A DNA stretch of 64,000 nucleotides from the NCBI RefSeq assembly GCF_019424165.1, contig NZ_JAHZAA010000008.1, positions 18,807 to 82,806 of the forward strand. The letters run 5' to 3'. The notes below the pieces were generated by a model that had not been told where the DNA came from, did no database searches, and saw only the letters and a program-made list of their open reading frames with translations. Position numbers and translations under genes: made by a program. The stretch comes from Desulfovibrio sp. Lineage in GTDB: Bacteria; Desulfobacterota; Desulfovibrionia; Desulfovibrionales; Desulfovibrionaceae. The stretch's first letter is position 1, and every line of letters starts with the position of its first letter. Below are positions 9,129-17,147 of this stretch, one piece after another.

Positions 9129-9394
9129 GCCTCGTCCTCCTTGAGGAGCGCCCGTGCCACTGCCAGGTCATAAAGCTTGAGGGGGTCAGCTTCGGAGTTG
9201 CGTTCCTGCTGGTAAAGCTGGGCGGCATCCTGCACGACACTCATGCTGAGCCAGGGGTGGCGGTCCCATACTTCGGGCATGTCGGAGCGCCAGAGGCGAA
9301 ACTCCACTTCGCCGTGCTCGCCGCGCCGCACATAGACGCGGGAAAGGCTGTTGCCCGCCTGGGGGTGGTAGTACAAACCGAGTTCGTCTTTCAT
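9125..9394 (-). CDS. Small uncharacterised protein, first gene of rlpA operon
   Basis: An 89-residue soluble protein beginning MKDELGLYYHPQAGNSLSRV, with no motif I recognise. The ATG ending at 9394 is preferred to an upstream start because the upstream extension reads like non-coding AT-rich sequence and this ATG has a purine-rich site upstream. It overlaps the next gene by four bases. The gene is transcribed away from dsrA, so the 557-base spacer is shared by two divergent operons. Confidence 0.6.
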   Translation of the reverse strand: MKDELGLYYHPQAGNSLSRVYVRRGEHGEVEFRLWRSDMPEVWDRHPWLSMSVVQDAAQLYQQERNSEADPLKLYDLAVARALLKEDEA

Positions 9395-9601
9395 GATGGG
9401 AGGATTCCTTGAAAATAACGCCGGAATGACGGCGGCTGTTCGATAATATGCAGCGCAGTGTACGCTGAAAAGAGAAGATTTGCCAAGGCCGGAAGCACTG
9501 TATATGTGAAAAAATGTACATATGGCGAAAAAAAGTTGCACAAATGGCAAAAAAATTGGTATTCATAGGCCATATAAAGACGGGGCACACCGGGGCGATA
9601 T

Positions 9602-9696
9602 TTGCGCCTCAGGGCGCAAGGGCTTGCGCTCCGGGCTTTGCGCCCATAATTTGCGCATATAATCCCGCCCAGGTTGTCATTGGCGCAAAATTGCGC
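9602..9696. promoter_or_regulatory. Cluster of TTGCGC/GCGCAA hexamers upstream of dsrA
   Basis: Seven copies lie within 95 bases: TTGCGC at 9602, 9624, 9638, 9651 and 9691, and GCGCAA at 9614 and 9683. Two pairs form dyads: TTGCGCC-N4-GGCGCAA at 9602-9619 and GCGCAA-N2-TTGCGC at 9683-9696. The second lies in the spacer of the predicted dsrA promoter. The layout is that of operator sites; the regulator is unknown. Confidence 0.55.
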
Positions 9697-9702
9697 TATG
9701 TA
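9674..9702 (+). promoter_or_regulatory. Predicted dsrABD promoter
   Basis: TTGTCA at 9674-9679 and TATGTA at 9697-9702 are 17 bases apart. Start of RNA near 9709 would give a leader of about 240 bases before dsrA. The leader contains short GC-rich hairpins, for example near 9715-9735. Confidence 0.5.
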
Positions 9703-9951
9703 GTGAGTTGACCGCGTTGCGGCCTAGAGGGGCCGAGGTTTTGACTCGCCCGTCTTACGCGATTCCTTGGGGCGTCCCGTATTTCACGGGGCGGGCGCGT
9801 TGCGGCGGGAGGCAATACCCGTCGGCAGGAAACTTTTTTGTTTCCACCCGCGCCCGGTGCGGAGTGCGCTCAGGCGCCAGCCCCGGATCGCCGCACTTGA
9901 CCGGTACATCACGCGCTGCGTGATACAAACAAACCATGTGGAGGTATGGCA

Positions 9952-11265
9952 ATGGCGAAACATGCAACCCCCCTGTTGGACCAGCTGGAAAGCGGCCCCT
10001 GGCCGAGCTTTGTGTCCGACATCAAGCAGGAAGCGGCCTACCGGGCCGAGAATCCCAAGGGTCTTGATTATCAGATCCCCGTGGACTGCCCTGAAGACCT
10101 GCTGGGTGTGCTTGAGCTTTCCTACAATGACAAGGAAACCCACTGGAAGCACGGCGGCATCGTGGGCGTGTTCGGTTATGGTGGCGGCGTTATCGGCCGT
10201 TACTGCGACCAGCCCGAAATGTTCCCCGGCGTGGCTCACTTCCACACCATGCGTGTGGCCCAGCCCGCTGCCAAGTACTATCACAGCAAATTCCTGCGTG
10301 ATCTGTGCGACATATGGGACCTGCGCGGCTCCGGCCTGACCAACATGCACGGTTCCACCGGTGACATCGTGCTGCTTGGCACCCAGACCGCCCAGCTTGA
10401 AGAAATCTTCCACGAACTGACCCACAAAATGAACGTGGACCTTGGCGGCTCCGGCTCCAACCTGCGTACGCCCGAAGCCTGTCTCGGTCAGTCCCGCTGC
10501 GAATATGCCTGCTACAACACGCAGGACATGTGCTACCAGCTGACCATGGACTATCAGGACGAACTGCACCGCCCCGCGTTCCCCTACAAGTTCAAGTTCA
10601 AGTTCGACGGCTGCCCCAACGGCTGCGTGTGCGCCATGGCGCGTTCCGACTTCGCCGTGGTCGGCACCTGGAAGGACGACATCAAAATCGACCAGGAAGC
10701 CGTGAAGGCTTATGTGGCCGGTGAGTTTGCTCCCAACGCCGGTGCTCACTCCGGTCGCGACTGGGGCAAGTTCGACCTGCAGAAAGAAGTGGTGGACCGC
10801 TGCCCCTCCCAGTGCATGAAGTGGGACGGTTCCAAGCTTTCCATCAAGACCGCTGATTGCGTGCGCTGCATGCACTGCATCAACACCATGCCCCGCGCCC
10901 TGCACATCGGCGACGAGCGCGGCGCGAGCATCCTCGTGGGCGCCAAGGCTCCCGTGGTTGACGGCGCCCAGATGGGTTCGCTGCTCGTGCCTTTTGTCTC
11001 CTGTGAAGCTCCCTACGATGACGTCAAAGAAGTCATCGAAAAGATCTGGGACTGGTGGATGGAAGAAGGCAAAAACCGCGAACGCGTGGGTGAAACCATG
11101 AAGCGTCTGTCCTTCCAGAAACTGCTGGAAGTCACCGACACTCCTGCTGCCGCCTACCACGTCAAGGAACCCCGTTCCAACCCGTACATCTTCTTCAAGG
11201 AAGAAGAAGTTACCGGTGGCTGGGACCGTGACCTCGTCGCTTACCGCAAACGCCATCAACGCTAG
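9952..11265 (+). CDS. dsrA: Dissimilatory sulfite reductase alpha subunit
   Basis: A 437-residue DsrA, the normal Desulfovibrio length. With DsrB it forms the cytoplasmic siroheme enzyme that reduces sulfite in sulfate respiration. Siroheme/[4Fe-4S] ligands are seen in CLGQSRCEYAC and CPNGCVC, and the inserted ferredoxin domain in CVRCMHCINTMP. The start is decided by the ribosome site: GGAGG at 9940-9944 is too close to the ATG at 9946 but well placed for the ATG at 9952 (MAKHATPLLDQLESG), which is also the family start. dsrB follows after 18 bases. Confidence 0.98.
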   Translation: MAKHATPLLDQLESGPWPSFVSDIKQEAAYRAENPKGLDYQIPVDCPEDLLGVLELSYNDKETHWKHGGIVGVFGYGGGVIGRYCDQPEMFPGVAHFHTMRVAQPAAKYYHSKFLRDLCDIWDLRGSGLTNMHGSTGDIVLLGTQTAQLEEIFHELTHKMNVDLGGSGSNLRTPEACLGQSRCEYACYNTQDMCYQLTMDYQDELHRPAFPYKFKFKFDGCPNGCVCAMARSDFAVVGTWKDDIKIDQEAVKAYVAGEFAPNAGAHSGRDWGKFDLQKEVVDRCPSQCMKWDGSKLSIKTADCVRCMHCINTMPRALHIGDERGASILVGAKAPVVDGAQMGSLLVPFVSCEAPYDDVKEVIEKIWDWWMEEGKNRERVGETMKRLSFQKLLEVTDTPAAAYHVKEPRSNPYIFFKEEEVTGGWDRDLVAYRKRHQR

Positions 11266-11283
11266 TCAAAGGGGGAGAAGAAC

Positions 11284-12429
11284 ATGGCATTTATTTCTTC
11301 CGGGTACAATCCCGCAAAACCGATGGAAGGCCGTATCACTGACATCGGCCCCCACAAGTATGACGAATACTTTCCGCCGATCATCAAAAACAACTTCGGC
11401 AAGTGGCTCTATCATGAGATTCTTGAGCCCGGCGTGCTGCTGCACGTGGCCGAAAGCGGCGACAAGTGCTACACCGTCCGTGTGGGCGGAACCCGTACCA
11501 TGTCCATCACGCTGATCCGTGAACTGTGCGACATCGCCGACAAGTACTGCGGCGGCTATCTGCGCTGGACCACCCGTAACAACATTGAGTTTATGGTGGA
11601 CAGCGAAGAAGGCATGAAGGCCCTGCGCGACGACCTGAGCAGCCGCAAGTTTGACGGCGGTTCGTTCAAGTTCCCCGTGGGCGGCACCGGTGCCGGCATC
11701 AGCAACATGGTACACACCCAGGGCTGGGTGCACTGTCACACGCCTGCCACCGACGCCTCCGGCCCGGTCAAGGCTGTGATGGACGTTGTGTTTGAGGACT
11801 TCAAGTCCATGCGTCTGCCCGCCCCCGTGCGCATTGCCCTCGCCTGCTGCATCAACATGTGTGGCGCGGTGCACTGCTCCGACATCGGCCTTGTGGGTAT
11901 CCACCGCAAGCCGCCCATGATCGACCACGAGTGGACTGACCAGCTGTGCGAAATTCCCCTGGCCGTGGCCGCTTGCCCCACTGCCGCCGTTCGTCCCACC
12001 AAGGTGGAGCTTGACGGCAAGAAGGTGAACTCCATCGCCATCAAGAACGAACGCTGCATGTACTGCGGTAACTGCTACACCATGTGCCCTGCGCTGCCCA
12101 TCTCGGACGGCGAAGGCGACGGCATTGCCATCATGGTGGGCGGCAAGGTTTCCAACCGCATCAGCATGCCCAAGTTCTCCAAGGTCGTTGTGGGCTACAT
12201 CCCCAACGAACCGCCCCGCTGGCCCTCGCTGACCAAAACCGTGAAGCACATCGTTGAAGTGTACGCGGCCAATGCCAACAAGTACGAACGCCTGGGCGAC
12301 TGGGCTGAGCGCATCGGCTGGGAAACCTTCTTCAAGCTGACCGGTCTTGAGTTCACCCACCACCTTATCGACGACTTCCGTGACCCTGCCTACTATACCT
12401 GGCGGCAGAGCACGCAGTTCAAGTTCTAG
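11284..12429 (+). CDS. dsrB: Dissimilatory sulfite reductase beta subunit
   Basis: A 381-residue DsrB, full length. The siroheme-coupled cluster ligands are in CCINMCGAVHCSDIG and the ferredoxin-type cluster in CMYCGNCYTMCPALP. It carries the active siroheme in the alpha2-beta2 enzyme and releases trisulfide on DsrC. A GGGGGAGAAG ribosome site precedes the ATG. Codon use is as even and GC-rich as dsrA, as expected for a very highly expressed gene. dsrC is not in this cluster. Confidence 0.98.
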   Translation: MAFISSGYNPAKPMEGRITDIGPHKYDEYFPPIIKNNFGKWLYHEILEPGVLLHVAESGDKCYTVRVGGTRTMSITLIRELCDIADKYCGGYLRWTTRNNIEFMVDSEEGMKALRDDLSSRKFDGGSFKFPVGGTGAGISNMVHTQGWVHCHTPATDASGPVKAVMDVVFEDFKSMRLPAPVRIALACCINMCGAVHCSDIGLVGIHRKPPMIDHEWTDQLCEIPLAVAACPTAAVRPTKVELDGKKVNSIAIKNERCMYCGNCYTMCPALPISDGEGDGIAIMVGGKVSNRISMPKFSKVVVGYIPNEPPRWPSLTKTVKHIVEVYAANANKYERLGDWAERIGWETFFKLTGLEFTHHLIDDFRDPAYYTWRQSTQFKF

Positions 12430-12485
12430 GACTATCTTGTTTAACCCCGGCGGCGCACCAGCGCCGCCGGGACAGGAGAATCACC

Positions 12486-12722
12486 ATGGCTGACGACAAA
12501 GATATTGTTGTTGATTTTCTGAACAGCAAAGCCGCCTCCAAGTCCAAGTTTTACTTCAAGGACTTTACGGACCTGTTCCCCGACAAAGGTCCCCGCGACG
12601 TGAAGAAGATCCTCACCAAGCTGGTTAACGAAGAAGTGCTGGAGTTCTGGTCTTCCGGTTCCACCACCATGTATGGCCTGAAGGGTGCCGGCAAGCAGTC
12701 CCACGCTGAAGGCGAAGACTAG
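12486..12722 (+). CDS. dsrD: DsrD, small winged-helix protein of the dsr operon
   Basis: A 78-residue protein beginning MADDKDIVVDFLNSKAASKS, matching DsrD of sulfate reducers. The family folds as a winged helix and has been reported to stimulate DsrAB activity allosterically. It is found with reductive-type DsrAB, which supports sulfite reduction rather than sulfur oxidation. AGGAGAATCACC precedes the ATG. Third and last gene of dsrABD. Confidence 0.95.
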   Translation: MADDKDIVVDFLNSKAASKSKFYFKDFTDLFPDKGPRDVKKILTKLVNEEVLEFWSSGSTTMYGLKGAGKQSHAEGED

Positions 12723-12902
12723 CGTTTGGCCTTTTTAGCCGCATGCAGCGTCACAACCGGCTCGCTATTGTGGAACCGGCCTGTTCGTTTCCGCAATAAA
12801 AAGTCTGTGTATCTTGTTTGCGGCTAAAAATTTCCAAGCGCCGGGTTTGACCCGTTCATGGCCTTCGCGGGGCGCGTCAGCCTTTGCGTGAAAGCCTTAT
12901 AG

Positions 12903-12936
12903 AAGAAATGCCGTAACTGCTGTTGCGGCATTTCTT
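12903..12936 (+). terminator. Terminator after dsrABD
   Basis: Arms 12903-12913 and 12926-12936 (11 bases, perfect) around a 12-base loop, followed by a T-rich tract. Upstream, a second perfect 12-base inverted repeat (12732-12743 with 12819-12830) spans 75 bases and could fold over the 3' untranslated region. Confidence 0.7.
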
Positions 12937-12993
12937 GCTTTGTACGGTATTATTTTGCACTATATCGCAAAACTGATACGGCAAGGAGTGAGC

Positions 12994-13569
12994 ATGGGCA
13001 TTTCGTTCAGCCTTACGGATGCGGAGAAAAATTTTTTAAGCCGCCAGGCCAGGATGTCCATTGAAGCTGGTCTGCTGGGCAAGGCCGTGCCTTCCATCCC
13101 CGAACCGCCGGATACCCTGAACAGGCTTCAAGCACCTCTGCTGCGCCCCCTTGGCGCGTTTGTGACCGTCACTCTCAACCGTACCCTGCGAGGCTGCATC
13201 GGCAATATTGTCGGCCGGGAACCTCTGTACAAGAGTGTCTGGCATCTGGCCGCAGCGGCCGCTTTCAGCGATCCCCGTTTTTCTCCCCTGACGCTGGAAG
13301 AGTGGCGCAAGGCCGAACTCGAGATTTCTGTGCTGGGGGCGTTGCAGTCCTGCCCGAACCCCGAAAAAATAACGGTGGGGCTTCACGGCCTTGTCCTGCA
13401 ATGGCAGGGACACAGTGGCGTTTTTCTGCCGCAGGTTCCTGTGGACCAGGGCTGGGGCCGCCTGGAGTATCTGGATAATCTTTGCCTCAAGGCCGGTTTG
13501 CCCAAGGGGTGTTGGCGAGAACCGGGCGTGGACCTGTTTTGCTTTGAGGCTTTTGTTTTTCCGGCCTGA
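12994..13569 (+). CDS. AMMECR1-family protein (AmmeMemoRadiSam system protein A type)
   Basis: A 191-residue protein with the AMMECR1 core: PLGAFVTVTLNRTLRGCIGN, then AAAAAFSDPRFSPLTLEEW and LEISVLGALQ, and late VPVDQGWGRLEYLDNLC. The family is widespread and occurs beside a radical-SAM enzyme and a Memo-like protein in many bacteria; its reaction is not known. Neither partner is next to it here. ATG 12994 has AAGGAG 5 bases upstream, so I drop 18 upstream residues of the longer frame. Confidence 0.88.
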   Translation: MGISFSLTDAEKNFLSRQARMSIEAGLLGKAVPSIPEPPDTLNRLQAPLLRPLGAFVTVTLNRTLRGCIGNIVGREPLYKSVWHLAAAAAFSDPRFSPLTLEEWRKAELEISVLGALQSCPNPEKITVGLHGLVLQWQGHSGVFLPQVPVDQGWGRLEYLDNLCLKAGLPKGCWREPGVDLFCFEAFVFPA

Positions 13570-13707
13570 TCTTTTCAGGTTTGCGCGTTCGTATTTTTTC
13601 GACCTGTCCTGTTTATCTGCATTCACCTGCATTCATCTGGCGCGGCGTTTTTGCGATTTTTTCGCCAAACGATCCGGCATCCATATCTTTTTTCCGTCTG
13701 CGACATC

Positions 13708-13736
13708 TTGCACAACCGGGGGTGAAAGCGTATGCT
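13708..13736 (+). promoter_or_regulatory. Promoter of the FMN riboswitch-ribB transcript
   Basis: TTGCAC at 13708-13713 and TATGCT at 13731-13736, 17 bases apart. RNA would begin at about 13743, directly before the first riboswitch stem. Confidence 0.6.
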
Positions 13737-13745
13737 TTTCATGTT

Positions 13746-13884
13746 TCTCAGGGCGGGGTGCAAGTCCCCACCGGCGGTGATCTGGCGGCCTAATGGCTGC
13801 CGGCAGCCCGCGAGCGCCCATGTTGGGGTCAGCAGATTCGGTGTGAATCCGAAGCCGACGGTAATAGTCCGGATGGAAGAGAAC
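13746..13884 (+). promoter_or_regulatory. FMN riboswitch (RFN element)
   Basis: All hallmark segments of the RFN aptamer occur in order: CAGGGCGGGGTGCAAGTCCC, CACCGGCGGT, the variable arm, CAGATTCGGTGTGAATCCG, AAGCCGACGGTAATAGTC and GGATGGAAGAGAA. It senses FMN and controls riboflavin genes. Just before ribB, TCTC and CCGGC (about 14010-14018) can pair with GCCGG and GGAGA, burying the ribosome site. That points to control of translation initiation, although an upstream stem could also act as a terminator. Confidence 0.95.
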
Positions 13885-14041
13885 GGTTGCAGCCGCCAAT
13901 GGCCTTGCGCATGTGCGCCGGGTTTTTGCTGCCGTGTGTGAACTTTCGCCTTGGGCTGAAGTTTTCGGCGGCACTCCTTTGAGCGGCCCGTCCACGCCCT
14001 GATGCACCCTCTCCCGGCACCAGCCGGAAAAGGAGAACGGC

Positions 14042-14713
14042 ATGCATCAGCCCTCACTTTCCCTTGATTCTTTTGGCAGCTCGCACGAGCGGGTACAGAA
14101 GGCCCTGGCGTCCTTGCGCGCCGGAGGCGGCGTTCTGGTGGTAGATGATGAGGACCGCGAAAATGAAGGTGACCTCATTTTTCCGGCCCAGACCATCACT
14201 GTGCCGCAAATGGCCATGCTCATAAGGCATTGCAGCGGCATTGTCTGCCTGTGCCTTACAGACGAGTACACCCGCCGCCTTGATCTGCCAATGATGACAG
14301 AGCACAACACCAATACCCAGCAAACGGCTTTCACCATTTCCATCGAGGCCGCCACAGGCGTGACCACAGGGGTTTCCGCTGCTGACCGCGTGGCGACCAT
14401 TCAGGCCGCTGTGGCGGAAAATGCAGGCCCTGCGGATCTGCGCCGTCCGGGCCATGTGTTCCCCTTGCGGGCAAAGCCCGGCGGGGTGCTGGCGCGGCGG
14501 GGGCATACAGAGGCCACGGTTGACCTCATGCGTCTGGCCGGACATGCGCCCTGCGGCGTGCTGTGCGAACTGACCCTGGATGATGGAAGCATGGCCCGCC
14601 TGCCACAGGTGGCGGCCTTTGCTGTGGCTCATTCCATTCCCCTGTGCAGCGTGGAAGACCTGGTGGCCTGGCGGCATGGCCTTGGGGATGAAAGCATCGC
14701 CATTTCCGCGTAG
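14042..14713 (+). CDS. ribB: 3,4-dihydroxy-2-butanone-4-phosphate synthase
   Basis: A 223-residue stand-alone DHBP synthase, which converts ribulose 5-phosphate to the four-carbon unit of riboflavin. Signature parts are DDEDRENEGDLIFPAQ (acidic metal loop), IRHCSGIVCLCL, TTGVSAADRVATI and RPGHVFPLRAKPGGVLARRG HTEA. There is no fused GTP cyclohydrolase II domain, so this is RibB rather than RibBA. AAGGAG lies 6 bases before the ATG and can be hidden by the riboswitch platform. Single-gene transcript, closed by a palindromic terminator. Confidence 0.95.
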   Translation: MHQPSLSLDSFGSSHERVQKALASLRAGGGVLVVDDEDRENEGDLIFPAQTITVPQMAMLIRHCSGIVCLCLTDEYTRRLDLPMMTEHNTNTQQTAFTISIEAATGVTTGVSAADRVATIQAAVAENAGPADLRRPGHVFPLRAKPGGVLARRGHTEATVDLMRLAGHAPCGVLCELTLDDGSMARLPQVAAFAVAHSIPLCSVEDLVAWRHGLGDESIAISA

Positions 14714-14784
14714 GCAGCAGGCAGACAGTTGCCGGAAGTATGATAATACATGCCGGAAAGCTGCATTTCCACACACGTAATAAA

Positions 14785-14812
14785 CAGGCCGTCCGCATAT
14801 GCGGACGGCCTG
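14785..14812. terminator. Palindromic terminator between ribB and recD2
   Basis: A perfect 28-base palindrome with 14-base arms lies between convergent genes. It can serve both strands, although the T-tract is weak. Confidence 0.65.
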
Positions 14813-14882
14813 AAATGTTTGCAGCCAGCCGGGCTTGGCGCGGCTGAAGCTGGCCGGGGGCTGCCCCGGAAACATCCTGTTT

Positions 14883-17132
14883 TTACTCGTCGGGAGCCAG
14901 CCGTTCGGCCAGCCGGGTGTAGCGCTTGCGCGTCTTGTTATTTTTGACAGCCATATGCAGCGCGCGGGATTCGCCCACCAGAATGACAAGCTTTTTGCCG
15001 CGTGTGGCTCCGGTATAGATAAGGTTGCGCTGCAACAGCACGTAGTGCTGCATCATTATGGGTATGACCACGGCGGGATATTCAGAACCCTGGGATTTGT
15101 GGATGGATATGGCGTAGGCCGGAGCGAGTTCGTCCAGCTCATCAAATTCATAAGGAACCACGCGATCATCGAAGGTGACGCTCAGGGTGCGGTCGGCAAG
15201 GTCAAGAAAGCTGATCCGGCCCATGTCGCCGTTGAACACGTCCTTATCGTAGTTGTTGCGTATCTGCATGACCTTGTCGTGCAGGCGAAAGGCGCGTTCG
15301 CCGCGCCGCACTTCAAGGCCGTTGGGGTTCAGGGCTTCCTGCAGGCGCGCATTCATATGCCCCGCGCCCACGGCCCCCTTGTGCATGGGGGTAAGCACCT
15401 GGATGTCGTCCACCGGGTCAAGCCCGAAGCGGCGCGGAATATGGTTGCGCACCAGGTCGACCATAAGGTCGGCGGCTTTTTCCGGGTCATTCTGGTGGAT
15501 GAAGTAAAAGTCCGAAAGGCGGTCTTTGCTGGACTCCAGCGAAGGAACCTCGCCGCGATTGATAAGGTGGGCGTTACAGATAATTTCACTTTCCGCCGAC
15601 TGGCGGAAGATTTCCGTCAGCTCCACCACGGGAACCACGCCGGAGGCGATGATGTCGGCCAGCACATTGCCCGGTCCCACCGAGGGCAACTGGTGCACAT
15701 CGCCCACCAGTACAAGGGTCGCCCCCAGGGGAACGGCCTTGAGCAGGTGGTAAAAAAGCAGGGTATCCATCATCGAGGCTTCGTCCACCACCAGCAGACC
15801 GCAGGCCAGGGGGCTGTCTTCGTTGCGGGCAAAGCCGTCTTCCTTGGGGCTGTATTCCAGCAGGCGGTGGATGGTGCGGGACTCGCGCCCCGAGGTTTCG
15901 GCCATACGCTTGGCGGCACGCCCTGTGGGCGCGGCCAGCAGGATGCGGGCGCGCACCTCGGCAAAAAGTTTGATAATGGCGTTGATGATGGTGGTCTTGC
16001 CCGTGCCGGGGCCGCCCGTAAGCACCATGACCTTGCTGCGGGCGGAGGTGCGCACGGCTTCGAGCTGTTCCGGCGCAAGGGATATGTTGAGTTCACCCAC
16101 CACCTTGTCCACCAGCGCGTCGGGGTTTTCAAATCGGATGGATTTGGGCGAGCGCATAAGCCGTTGCAGGTAGAACGCGGTTTTGGACTCGCAGTGAAAA
16201 TAGCGGCGCAGGTACACGCCTGTTTCAGGCTGCGTACCGTCGGGACCGGGCATGTCCATGTCTTCGCGCACGATGCGCTCGTCCGTTTCAAGGGCGGCCA
16301 ACGCGTCGCAAACAAGGGCTTCGTCAACGCCCAGTTGCGCACATACGGCCTCCATAAGCGCGGTCTGCGGCAGGTAGACGTTGCCGTCATCCGTGGCTTT
16401 TTGCAGCACATAGAGTGTGCCTGCCTGTATGCGCAGCGGGTGGTCATGCTCGAAGCCCAGCTTGCGGGCCGCGGCATCGGCGGTGACAAAGCCTATGCCG
16501 TGGATATCCATGGCAAGGCGATAGGGGTTTTCGCGCACGATGCCCAGGGCATCCGCGCCATAAGCGCGGTAAATGCGCACAGCATAGGCCGGGGTGATGC
16601 CGTGTGGCTGTAGAAAAAGCAGCAGGTCGCGTATGCCGCGGTGTTCGCCCCACGATGCGCGTATGCGCTCCAGGCTTTTTTGCCCCACGCCGCGCACCTT
16701 GAGCAGGCGCTCCGGCTCTTCATCCAGCACCCGGATGGTGTCTGTGCCGAAAGCCTTGACGATGCGCGTGGCCATCTCTTCGCCCACGCCCTTGATAAGC
16801 CCAGAAGACAGGTACAGGCGTATGCCCTCGCTGGTGGCGGGCAGCATTTCTTCAGCGTGGCTGAACTCCACCTGGCGGCCAAAGCGGGCATTATTGACCC
16901 AACGGCCGCCGAGCTTCATTTGCACGCCCGCCTGCGGATTGACCATGTGGCCCACGCAGCTTACGGAGTCACGCGGGCGGGTGAGGCCGCCGTCGCCTCC
17001 GCCGCTGTTGACGCTGCCAGGCATAAGGCGCAGTACAGTATAGCCGTTTTCTTCGTTATGAAAGATAACGCGCTCCACAGTGCCGGAAATTTCAACGGCA
17101 TCCGGGTCTTGCAGCAGGGGCATGTCCTTCAT
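14883..17132 (-). CDS. recD2: RecD2-type 5'-3' DNA helicase
   Basis: A 749-residue RecD-like superfamily 1B helicase. The long N-terminal part (OB-like region and helix-hairpin-helix repeats such as LIKGVGEEMATRIV and LLKVRGVGQKSLERI) marks RecD2/YrrC rather than RecD of RecBCD. Motor motifs are complete: Walker A GGPGTGKTT (about residue 373), GRAAKRM, Walker B LLVVDEASMMD, GDVHQLPSVGPG, then SIHKSQGSEYPAVV and YTGATRGKK. No recB or recC lies nearby. RecD2 acts in DNA repair and replication. AAGGA precedes the ATG at 17132; aroC ends 15 bases upstream. Confidence 0.93.
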   Translation of the reverse strand: MKDMPLLQDPDAVEISGTVERVIFHNEENGYTVLRLMPGSVNSGGGDGGLTRPRDSVSCVGHMVNPQAGVQMKLGGRWVNNARFGRQVEFSHAEEMLPATSEGIRLYLSSGLIKGVGEEMATRIVKAFGTDTIRVLDEEPERLLKVRGVGQKSLERIRASWGEHRGIRDLLLFLQPHGITPAYAVRIYRAYGADALGIVRENPYRLAMDIHGIGFVTADAAARKLGFEHDHPLRIQAGTLYVLQKATDDGNVYLPQTALMEAVCAQLGVDEALVCDALAALETDERIVREDMDMPGPDGTQPETGVYLRRYFHCESKTAFYLQRLMRSPKSIRFENPDALVDKVVGELNISLAPEQLEAVRTSARSKVMVLTGGPGTGKTTIINAIIKLFAEVRARILLAAPTGRAAKRMAETSGRESRTIHRLLEYSPKEDGFARNEDSPLACGLLVVDEASMMDTLLFYHLLKAVPLGATLVLVGDVHQLPSVGPGNVLADIIASGVVPVVELTEIFRQSAESEIICNAHLINRGEVPSLESSKDRLSDFYFIHQNDPEKAADLMVDLVRNHIPRRFGLDPVDDIQVLTPMHKGAVGAGHMNARLQEALNPNGLEVRRGERAFRLHDKVMQIRNNYDKDVFNGDMGRISFLDLADRTLSVTFDDRVVPYEFDELDELAPAYAISIHKSQGSEYPAVVIPIMMQHYVLLQRNLIYTGATRGKKLVILVGESRALHMAVKNNKTRKRYTRLAERLAPDE

Positions 17133-17147
17133 GGCGATGATATATCC

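Noticed and set aside
9784..12363. Long antisense frames over dsrA and dsrB
   Set aside because: Produced by codon bias of the dsr genes; no ribosome sites.
14835..16613. 592-codon rightward frame
   Set aside because: Antisense to recD2, which has all helicase motifs.
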